Shown here piece after piece: positions 18,701-24,550 of a stretch of DNA of 64,000 nt. This DNA comes from CBDAUN01 sp965214615 (lineage in GTDB: Bacteria; Pseudomonadota; Gammaproteobacteria; Arenicellales; JAJDZL01). Where the stretch lies: the NCBI GenBank assembly GCA_965214615.1, contig OZ243952.1, forward strand, positions 1,488,001-1,552,000, written 5' to 3'. Made by a program: the position numbers and the translations under genes. The notes below the pieces were generated by a model. The model saw only the letters and a program-made list of their open reading frames with translations. It was not told the DNA's origin and searched no databases. The stretch's first letter is position 1. Each line of letters opens with the position of its first letter.

Positions 18701-19447
18701 TTCGGACTCGGAAAAACCTTTTGAATTGATCAGATAAATTTTGCTCGTTGTATCTTCGTCGAATTGATCTCGTATCCAACCTATCCATTTGAGAAAGTTA
18801 GGGTCATCGCCGGAGAAACCGATTAAACAAAGTGTTGTTTCGAGCAAAGCCTGTTGAACGGTATTCACAAAAGGTGCAAATACTTGTGGATAAATTCTGT
18901 AATCTTCTTCTGTAATGATGTAGGGTGTTTGTGAGCGGAAACTTCCATGCAGTTTGATGATCCTGGGAGATTTCGAATTTATAATGTCCTCCTTATTCAA
19001 TACAACCTGATAATTTCGTTCCGTAATTTCATCTTTTGCACGTTCAAGGAGGGTATCGAAATTTGTCGTGAACACATCTCTCCATTCGAGACGTAACAGT
19101 TTTGTAAAGAGCTTTGTTGGTTTGTGTGAATTATCTGGAATATTGTCCGCTAGCAAATTGTTCAATGTTGATCGCCCAAATAAAACTTCAACCTCTTCTG
19201 CTAATTTGAGCGGGTTCAAAAATTTACCGGAATTATCATCTGGGGATCCGTAGACTCTCTCAAAAAAAATACTGCCCAACTCACGCCAATCAGGAAATGT
19301 ATTGTTTACACCAACTATCGGGGCGGCATTTTTACTAAAACCAGCACCAACCATTAATGTTGCATGACCGGTCAAAAGTCTTTCTGAAATTTCGTCCAAG
19401 AAAGGCTTTACTTCATCGCTAACGGGATATTTATTCTCTTGTTCCAC
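15752..19447 (-). CDS. Large SIR2-domain protein, probable anti-phage NADase
   Basis: A 1231-residue protein with an N-terminal SIR2-like domain and a very long, mainly helical C-terminal region with no recognised motif. The NAD-site signatures are MVGAGFSKNAA (GAGFS at 34-38), VFTTNFDTLLE (TTNFD at 127-131), IIKLHGSFRSQ (likely catalytic His167) and LIGFSGDDPNFLKW (from about 208). The layout of SIR2 plus a long helical sensor matches defence-associated sirtuins (Dsr type), which deplete NAD+ on phage infection; no STAND/P-loop motif is visible. Translation starts at a GTG at 19447. The gene is strikingly AT-rich compared with its chromosomal surroundings, which points to horizontal transfer. 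It lies 102 bases downstream of the DUF262-HNH gene on the same strand and may share its transcript. The domain call is strong; the defence role is inferred from family and context. Confidence 0.85.
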   Translation of the reverse strand: MEQENKYPVSDEVKPFLDEISERLLTGHATLMVGAGFSKNAAPIVGVNNTFPDWRELGSIFFERVYGSPDDNSGKFLNPLKLAEEVEVLFGRSTLNNLLADNIPDNSHKPTKLFTKLLRLEWRDVFTTNFDTLLERAKDEITERNYQVVLNKEDIINSKSPRIIKLHGSFRSQTPYIITEEDYRIYPQVFAPFVNTVQQALLETTLCLIGFSGDDPNFLKWIGWIRDQFDEDTTSKIYLINSKGFSESEKRLFSKRNINIVDLGNCPDVNEDRAKAIERFVDYLAAKKTKQYWLDWPHQALFQSTDTDDHKSVQLEKTIENWKRIREEYPRWRIVPKENRRLFYTYEREHNDLLKYIKENLNSLNQIDIQYVFEYSWQLDKSLLPFPDDFAELAESCLYKYRPFQVGDSSNSEFQNSFTWNSVKNQWVQISIYMLRYYREEGGYNKWDQCESDISKIWNQLTEEQVASILYERSLQKLFKLNIAEFENCLNDWPNNQSLPYIEAKRAGLLAEVGRLEEAQKILETSLNLVRKKQNLKPVSQNYADVSDEAYLMLSLQCVKQSLDITTNDCFDHHTFKEENSERFNHLHQFKCSPWEELSNFSIRLERPYASFKQLSKKDDFRIGKVTTTQHFMVNDYDALEGYSFLRFCEDIGLPFRLPGLNIGVKSAKGSLSRIGQYSPHWAFVTLIRVGDIEVVKQIYNREYVHQMSNDRCDSVIQNLLNTLGEAKNRIATETSLYSVGLSSKLAETAPIILSRLCCKASYESKQNLLGFIVDVYSSEHKSKYKGIAELMRLLFDSMSKEHQIRSIPSLLNIQIPENLNLITEREYLNPFATLQKYDAPIPDRKAIPNARISYFINKVKSNDQKVRNWAIYTLGFLCECKLLSDKQKNQFVSASWTQLDDYGFPNNTYYLKHFWLDFKHYENCRIKQIFEHYVSEFKISHQSEWQNRNIALNRHTRFRDIANELIGAQQRMQFDQQIYELWWNKIQSWWQCDKRYLRHPDQKVVEEFQTRFAILVTIVSKFILPNLTTSNQFREHFELLVSDLKSYGLPTAYIKAASVKVTLTDRMEILSEIRKQLTESNQVAIQDALRAVWCAAQNEDEVFNLDEQRNLVAITLDGIIWRKNEVVGSALYKISQIVEFYPELINQEIESLILLALDRCAKYSEIENELSVISLEEKLNIRKKSACLAHEFSLWYGSQRREVPREITEWKYICESPHEFAEVKNQWITH

Positions 19448-19549
19448 TGCATCTGCATCGCGAAAAATTCAAAACTGGGCTAATTTTCAAACAGACTAGC
19501 AATTGCCATTAAAACGGTTTTCTTATCAACTTCAGGATCAGTGCCAACA

Positions 19550-20641
19550 TTAATTTGATGACTTTTCTTGGTTGCAACGCTTGCAGAGTATCTGGCAATT
19601 GTCCTCGTCGGTCTTGCCGCCTTCGGTCCATGGTATGATGTGGTCAGCCTCCATCTTGTTGAACTCGAATAGCTTTTTGCAGTTTCTACAAATTCCACGC
19701 TGCTTCTCGTAGACCTTCAACTTCATGGCTTTGGTGAAAGTCCGGATGTTTAGATGTTTCTCATTACCGGTCAGAATGTAGGGGTAGATACCGGATTTTT
19801 TTGTGACATCATCATCCAGAACCAGCTTCGCTACTTCGGCCTCAATCTTCACAGGATCAAGATCGCGCCTGTCCTTGTGGTCGTTGTAGAGATCGCCCCA
19901 CTGTACACCCTTCATGATCGGCCGTTTTTTCTTAAACGTTGCATCGACCCAACTGATAACCGACTGGAAGTACCGCCAGAGTTCCCCGGCGGTCGGATCG
20001 TGCTGGTGTTCTCCCATGTAGTCCTCTATTGTCTGGTTTTTGTGCTTGATCCATTTGAGGACAGTCTCCAAATAATCCTGGCGGATCGGGGAACCGGTAA
20101 TGTAATCCTTACCCAATCCATAAGCCGGTCCACTAGGGCGGCTGAAGTGTCGGCGGGCATCCGCCAACCAAGGTCCGGCATAAACCGAATTGCGCAATTC
20201 CTGTGGGTACATCACTTCTCCCGCAATGTTGATGATCTCATACCACTTGAGTTTTTCGCTGGGTTCCCCTGAGCAGACATAGATCATGAGTTCGTAGTCG
20301 AGGATTCGGGCCTGTTCGTCGGATTGCAGATTGTGGAAAGACCGGCCCTTGATCGAGAAATCGTTATGGACATACTGGCCAATCGAGATGGTACGTTGCT
20401 GCCCATCGATGATTTCGAATGTATTGCCATCGCGTTCGGCCCAATACATCACATTAAGAGGAAACCCTTCCTTGACGGATTCAATCACTGCTTCCCTCTG
20501 CTTGTCCTTGTAGACGTACTCGCGCTGGTACTCGGGACGGATGTCGAGCCGGCCATCGTAACCGGTGACACCACCTTCCCTGTCGTCATGGTAGCCTTCA
20601 ACCAAATCGCGGACAGTGATGTCAATAAGTTCAATTTTCAT
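19550..20641 (-). CDS. DUF262 (ParB/GmrS-like) protein with C-terminal HNH nuclease
   Basis: A 363-residue protein. The N-terminal DUF262 fold shows RPEYQREYVYKDKQRE (about 35-50) and FEIIDGQQRTISI (about 75-87), the family's nucleotide-binding/hydrolysing signature. The C-terminus is an HNH nuclease with zinc ligands: CRNC at 318-321, ADHIIPW with His334 and CKRC at 353-356. DUF262 is the GmrS-like half of type IV GmrSD enzymes, but there the partner domain is DUF1524, not a classical HNH. The start overlaps the 3' end of the EcoRI-type methylase gene by 11 bases, implying coupled translation. A role as the cleavage partner of that methylase is the simplest reading but is inferred. Less AT-rich than the SIR2 gene. 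Confidence 0.85.
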   Translation of the reverse strand: MKIELIDITVRDLVEGYHDDREGGVTGYDGRLDIRPEYQREYVYKDKQREAVIESVKEGFPLNVMYWAERDGNTFEIIDGQQRTISIGQYVHNDFSIKGRSFHNLQSDEQARILDYELMIYVCSGEPSEKLKWYEIINIAGEVMYPQELRNSVYAGPWLADARRHFSRPSGPAYGLGKDYITGSPIRQDYLETVLKWIKHKNQTIEDYMGEHQHDPTAGELWRYFQSVISWVDATFKKKRPIMKGVQWGDLYNDHKDRRDLDPVKIEAEVAKLVLDDDVTKKSGIYPYILTGNEKHLNIRTFTKAMKLKVYEKQRGICRNCKKLFEFNKMEADHIIPWTEGGKTDEDNCQILCKRCNQEKSSN

Positions 20642-21647
20642 GATTGTGGCTCCTGTTGCGGATCATGATTCGAGAGAATTTCCTTATACCTCTGATATAA
20701 CCACGATCAATTTTTCCATGCCATTCAGGAATCAAAAGGTGGGGAATTAACCCTTCCTTTATGTCATAATCTGAGCCGATGATCTCAAACTGGTCTGGGT
20801 TATGTTTGTCCAGGAAGGTGATCGGCACCCCCATCACTCCGTTCCAGTCCATCGGAATCTCCTTGGTTTTGTCCACGTTGATGGCGTCATAGTTGTCATA
20901 ACGCGGGTAATCTTCCGGTGAATATCGCTTGTACATGATCAAATTTTCGTGGCGCTTTGCGTGGTCGAGATTTGTGAACCAAGTGACATTTCTAAACTTC
21001 ACAAGACCGGTTTTTTTGTCATAAACTCCTGCTGCGTATTCATTCATGCCTGAGGGCACCGAAAAGTATGCGTTCCCTGCATTGAACCCATAACCAAGCC
21101 AGACCCTGTTCTCTTTGATGAGGGGAAATATCTCCTTATAAGTTACGGCATTCCAAGGCCCGATGATGATGAATTTTTTGTCATACTTGATCAACTGGGC
21201 GACATATTCCCTGAACAACGAGAATGGCGGGTTGGTGACAACGATGTCAGCTTTTTTCAATATTTCAATGCACTCCTCACTACGGAAATCCCCATCGCCC
21301 TCTAGGTACGTGACTCCGATATCCTCGACCCTGGGGACACGGTCGCCCTCCTGGAATCCGTCATATTCCAGCTTGATGGCCCGCTCGACATCATGCTGTG
21401 AGAACATGTCTCGTTGCTTGTTCTTGTAGCAGGTAGTTATCAACTTCTTCAGTCCGAGATGATCGAAGTTGTACGAGAAGTAGTGGAAGAAATTGCTTAC
21501 CGTCGGGTCATCACAATTGCAGTAGACAGCCTTGCCTCTGAAGTGGTGCTTGTAGTGTTTCAGTTCATTCTCGATGTCCGAGAGTTGCGTGTAGAAATCG
21601 TCTTTGGCGGATCTCTTGGCTTTGTGTAGATTTTTATTCAGAGACAT
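20631..21647 (-). CDS. EcoRI-family adenine-specific DNA methyltransferase
   Basis: A 338-residue N6-adenine DNA methyltransferase of the EcoRI methylase family. The N-terminus NLHKAKRSAKDDFYTQLSDI is the family signature, followed by YCNCDDPTVSNFF (about 42-54) and LKKLITTCY. The catalytic motif IV is VVTNPPFSLF with NPPF at 139-142. It is the first gene of a minus-strand cassette (methylase, DUF262-HNH, SIR2). Its start lies only 21 bases from the end of the open frame carrying the parD remnant. Recognition sequence cannot be deduced. It probably protects host DNA from the neighbouring nuclease, though an orphan or regulatory methylase remains possible. Confidence 0.9.
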   Translation of the reverse strand: MSLNKNLHKAKRSAKDDFYTQLSDIENELKHYKHHFRGKAVYCNCDDPTVSNFFHYFSYNFDHLGLKKLITTCYKNKQRDMFSQHDVERAIKLEYDGFQEGDRVPRVEDIGVTYLEGDGDFRSEECIEILKKADIVVTNPPFSLFREYVAQLIKYDKKFIIIGPWNAVTYKEIFPLIKENRVWLGYGFNAGNAYFSVPSGMNEYAAGVYDKKTGLVKFRNVTWFTNLDHAKRHENLIMYKRYSPEDYPRYDNYDAINVDKTKEIPMDWNGVMGVPITFLDKHNPDQFEIIGSDYDIKEGLIPHLLIPEWHGKIDRGYIRGIRKFSRIMIRNRSHNHEN

Positions 21648-21668
21648 CTGTTTATCATTCGTCGTCGT

Positions 21669-21974
21669 TCAAGGATCACCCGACCACCATACAGCAGTCC
21701 CGACGGGCAAGCAGTCACCTCTTATGCAGGGAAAGAGGTGCCGATATAATAATATCTCGTCTCGACTACTAAAATGCGGTTGATCACGACGAATCAACTC
21801 GTGAATATACGCGTTGCAATTGGCGAACTCCCCAGACGAGGCCTGTGAATTGATCCACTCATTATGCGATTTGGTGACCACGACGGCTTTTTGGCTGCTT
21901 TCATGGCTAAATTTTTCGGACAGGTTTAATCCCTCATTGAAAATGTGTGCAACATTTTCCACCGAGACAGCCAT
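21669..21974 (-). pseudogene. Broken orphan parD-like antitoxin remnant
   Basis: The stretch 21780-21904 is homologous to the N-terminal half of the intact parD at 22983-23240: compare VVVTKSHNEWINSQASSG and YIHELIRRDQ with ITVTKLQNEWISSRVTSG and YIRDLIRRDQ. Against that copy, the ATG at 21904 is followed by a one-base deletion, so the original start is out of frame; the open frame survives only by starting upstream at 21974. Similarity stops after RRDQ, and no parE follows. It is an antitoxin fragment without a toxin, probably non-functional. The similar non-coding DNA on its upstream side (to about 22006) shows that the left block once matched the parDE locus. Confidence 0.75.
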
Positions 21975-22041
21975 TTCGGAAATGTGACCATATCATGTTA
22001 TTGGCGCAGCAACGCAGACGTCGCCTGCACTGCGCCATCAA

Positions 22042-22102
22042 GAGGAAGTTTGTCCGCTAGAACGAAACCACATTTCTCAGACCAACGCCTTTGCGGGTAT
22101 CA
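22042..22102 (-). repeat. Duplicated 3' end of the adh gene
   Basis: Positions 22057-22102 match the last 46 bases of adh (23471-23516) with four mismatches, and weaker similarity extends to about 22042. Read on the minus strand the fragment ends TRKGVGLRNVVSF-stop against TRKGVGLRNVVLF-stop, so the frame and stop are kept. It runs straight into glmM-derived sequence at 22102-22106, which marks the recombination joint. Confidence 0.88.
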
Positions 22103-22105
22103 CTA

Positions 22106-22534
22106 TATATGGAAAAGCACAGCTGGAACCTTGGAGGCGAGGAGTCCGGCCATATTCTGATGAACGACCACCGCAATGCGGGAGACGGTCTGATTACCGC
22201 GTTGCATGTGCTGGCGGAAATGAAGCGAACAGGCGAATCCTTGCACGAACTTGCTGCCGCCGTCGAACTTGCTCCGCAGGTAACAAGGAACGTGGTGCTT
22301 CAGGGCCGCAGTTCTCCACTGACCTCGATGATCGAGAGCGACTGGCCCAATACGGTCGAGGCGGTTGCGACAGCTCGCAATGAATTGTCAAAGAATGGCA
22401 GAATCCTGCTGCGTGCGTCCGGTACTGAACCCGTTATTCGCATATTCGTTGAGGGGTCCGACACGCGACAGATCAACCGAATCGCAGATCATCTTGCCGT
22501 CGTGGTTCAAGGAGAGCTGCGCGATACCGGGTAA
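22106..22534 (+). pseudogene. Truncated second copy of glmM (residues 313-454)
   Basis: This copy encodes the last 142 residues of GlmM in the correct frame up to the stop, including LRASGTEPVIRIFVEG, but lacks the catalytic serine and Mg loop, so it cannot be an active mutase. An in-frame TTG at 22091 could start a 147-residue product, with its first residues from the fused adh fragment. Nine of eleven differences from the complete gene are silent, meaning that the sequence diverged while under selection as a functional glmM in some other lineage or allele, and was truncated later. Confidence 0.88.
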
Positions 22535-22604
22535 CGACTTGCCGCTTGACTATTGGATCTTGAATTCGTCAAGACCATTGAGCACCCTTCGCTGCTCAAA
22601 TCCC
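22535..22604 (+). repeat. Direct repeat, copy B: glmM downstream flank
   Basis: The 70 bases after the truncated glmM copy match 15352-15421 downstream of the complete glmM, with more mismatches than in the coding part. Similarity ends at about 22604. The following 71 bases to the parE stop show nothing recognisable. Confidence 0.75.
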
Positions 22605-22675
22605 TGTTAATCAGAACATCTTCGCTAAGCCCTATCTGCCCGGTCTGATGCCTGGATTGTTCGTAACCGCTCAAT

Positions 22676-22993
22676 TTATCCGGACATTCGGTGTAAATAT
22701 TGAACGGGGGACATGCGCTGGTGAAGCACTCGAATTACATATATCCCGAAATTGGAAATTCGAAAGTAGATATAGTGTCGTGCGAACGGAAAACGTCGAT
22801 AATTTTCTCGAATGTAGTCACATTTTGTGCCGAGATTCGGATTATGTCCGAGTTGTTCGAAAACAGAGCTAAGTTCGACAACGTACTTTTTGGCTTGCGA
22901 AACTCCCCAAGTCTCAAATGTATATAGCCAAATGCTCTCTATGTCCCTCATGGCTTCCGGTGACAGACTGTATTCAGGGGAATTATCCGACAT
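22676..22993 (-). CDS. parE: ParE-family toxin (type II toxin-antitoxin)
   Basis: A 105-residue RelE/ParE-fold toxin. Family signatures are LSPEAMRDIESIWLYTFETWG, broken here as LSPEAMRDIESIW then LYTFETWGVSQAKKY, followed by LGHNPNLGTKCDYIRENYRRFP and HYIYFRISNFGIYVIRVLHQRM. ParE proteins typically poison DNA gyrase. The ATG overlaps the end of parD by 11 bases, the usual antitoxin-first arrangement. It is complete, unlike the left-hand block where parE is lost. Probably an addiction or phage-abortive module at this hotspot. Confidence 0.92.
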   Translation of the reverse strand: MSDNSPEYSLSPEAMRDIESIWLYTFETWGVSQAKKYVVELSSVFEQLGHNPNLGTKCDYIRENYRRFPFARHYIYFRISNFGIYVIRVLHQRMSPVQYLHRMSG

Positions 22994-23240
22994 GTTTCTT
23001 GATCATCTCGGCATTAAATTGCTCACCATCGAATGATTGAGGTTCCCCGCTGTTTTCCCCTTTAATTAATTCGCTTCGAATTAACTCGATCTCATTGAAC
23101 TGAACTTGGTCACGACGAATCAAGTCACGAATATATTCGCTGTAGTTTGTGAAATTTCCAGAGGTGACTCGTGAACTGATCCATTCATTTTGTAATTTAG
23201 TCACGGTGATGGTTTTTCTGACTGTTTCCATGATTTGCAT
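22983..23240 (-). CDS. parD: ParD-family antitoxin
   Basis: An 85-residue ribbon-helix-helix antitoxin. The DNA-binding ribbon is TVRKTITVTKLQNEWI, followed by SGNFTNYSEYIRDLIRRDQ and an acidic C-terminal tail that would wrap the toxin. The internal ATG at 23231 (METVRKT) is also plausible and is the start position conserved in the degenerate copy at 21904. It is expected to repress its own operon through the palindromes upstream at 23311-23348. Confidence 0.9.
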   Translation of the reverse strand: MQIMETVRKTITVTKLQNEWISSRVTSGNFTNYSEYIRDLIRRDQVQFNEIELIRSELIKGENSGEPQSFDGEQFNAEMIKKHVG

Positions 23241-23310
23241 ACGCTGTGTCGGATTAATCGTTGATTGAAACTTTGCACAATGTCATCGTTTCGAATTTGC
23301 CATTTCGGGA

Positions 23311-23348
23311 GTATGAAATAATCATACTATTGATGTAGTATAGCATAC
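23311..23348 (-). promoter_or_regulatory. Palindromic operator-like sites upstream of parDE
   Basis: GTATGA-AATAA-TCATAC (23311-23327) is a perfect 17-base inverted repeat. A second site, GTAT-AGC-ATAC (23338-23348), follows 10 bases away with the same GTAT/ATAC ends. They lie 70-110 bases upstream of parD in AT-rich DNA, where ParD dimers usually bind to autoregulate. A TATACT on the minus strand (23342-23337) overlaps the second site and could be the -10. In the degenerate left copy the first palindrome is destroyed. Confidence 0.5.
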
Positions 23349-23470
23349 CCGAAGTTGTCGCTTCGATTTGTTGCATGACAGCGACTTAATCTGTCTGTGT
23401 ATAAATACTACGAATCTTAATCTCGAGTCATCGAGTCGATAGCAACGCGCCGGCTCGAGGAAGGTCCCCG

Positions 23471-24550
23471 CTAGAATAGAACCACATTTCTCAGCCCAAC
23501 GCCTTTGCGGGTATCATCGATTGCCGAGTTGATTTCAGTCAATGGGTATCGACTGCTCACCAACTCGTCCAGTTTCAGCGTGCCTGACTGATAGAGGTCG
23601 ACCAGCATGGGAATGTCTTCGGCCAGGGTGGATTCGCCCATTTTGCAGCCCTTGATCGTCTGATTGGCATCAATGAAGCCCACCGCTTCAAACGACGCCT
23701 CTACACCGTCGCCTGGCATTCCGACAAGCACCGCGGTGCCGCCGCTTCGCATCAGGGAAATGGCCTGCTTGATGGCCGCCGGATTTCCAGTGGCTACGAA
23801 CGCGTAGTCTACGCCTCGCCCGCCGGTGATTTGCGCAACTGACGCCTGCGCGTCGGCTTGCGCCGAATTAATTGCATGGGTCGCTCCGACCTGCTTTGCG
23901 ATTCGCAGACGTTCGTCGCTGATGTCGACCGCAACCACCGAGGCGGACTTTGCTATGGCGGCGGCCTGAATCGCGTTCAGTCCGACCCCGCCGGCGCCAA
24001 CTACGGCGACGTGACTGCCGGCTTCGACCTTGGCCGCGTTGGATACTGCGCCGAATCCGGTGATAACGCCGCATGCGAGCAGGGAAGCCGATGCGATATC
24101 CATCGTGCTCGGCACCTTTGAAACCTGCGACCGGTGGACAACGGCGTATTCGGCAAAGCACCCGGTTCCAAGTCCGCGCACAATTGAATCATGCTTGGCG
24201 CTGCGCAGCCTGTTCGGCTCGGTGGTAGCAAACTCGCCCTCGCACAGATTCCACTCGCCGCGTTCGCAGTGAAAGCACTCCCCGCAAAACTTAAGCAGCG
24301 ATACGATAACTCGGTCGCCGGCTTCAAGTCCTTCGACGCCGGAGCCGACTGAGTCAACTACGCCGGCTGCCTCGTGGCCGTATATCGCGGGAAGCTTGCC
24401 GCCCCACGCTCCGTCGATGTAAAGGACGTCGCTGTGGCAGATTGCACAGGCCCAGACCCGTATTCTTACCTCCCCGTGGCGAGGTTCGTCGATCTCGACA
24501 TCCTCAATGACCAGAGGCTTGCCGAATTCATAGCATACTGCTGCTTTCAT
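23471..24550 (-). CDS. Zinc-dependent alcohol dehydrogenase (MDR family)
   Basis: A 359-residue medium-chain dehydrogenase. Catalytic zinc ligands are in WACAICHSDVL (Cys) and IYGHEAAGVV (His-Glu). The four structural-zinc Cys are in FCGECFHCERGEWNLCE (C-x2-C-x2-C-x7-C). The nucleotide fold shows VAVVGAGGVGLNAIQAA followed by VVAVDISDERL, where the Asp suggests NAD(H). It resembles class III/aryl-alcohol-type enzymes; the substrate is not evident. The start overlaps the ppx stop by 4 bases, so it is the last gene of a sixA-ppx-adh unit. The last 46 bases are duplicated at 22057-22102. Confidence 0.9.
   Translation of the reverse strand: MKAAVCYEFGKPLVIEDVEIDEPRHGEVRIRVWACAICHSDVLYIDGAWGGKLPAIYGHEAAGVVDSVGSGVEGLEAGDRVIVSLLKFCGECFHCERGEWNLCEGEFATTEPNRLRSAKHDSIVRGLGTGCFAEYAVVHRSQVSKVPSTMDIASASLLACGVITGFGAVSNAAKVEAGSHVAVVGAGGVGLNAIQAAAIAKSASVVAVDISDERLRIAKQVGATHAINSAQADAQASVAQITGGRGVDYAFVATGNPAAIKQAISLMRSGGTAVLVGMPGDGVEASFEAVGFIDANQTIKGCKMGESTLAEDIPMLVDLYQSGTLKLDELVSSRYPLTEINSAIDDTRKGVGLRNVVLF

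Noticed and set aside
19480..19698. 72-codon minus-strand frame overlapping the end of the DUF262-HNH gene
   Set aside because: Its first two thirds are an out-of-frame reading of the HNH region; the remainder is too short to support a gene.
15352..22605. Search for an integrase, transposase, tRNA attachment site or terminal inverted repeats around the defence cassette
   Set aside because: None found; the only repeats are copies of the flanking core genes, so the block is not called a classical mobile element.
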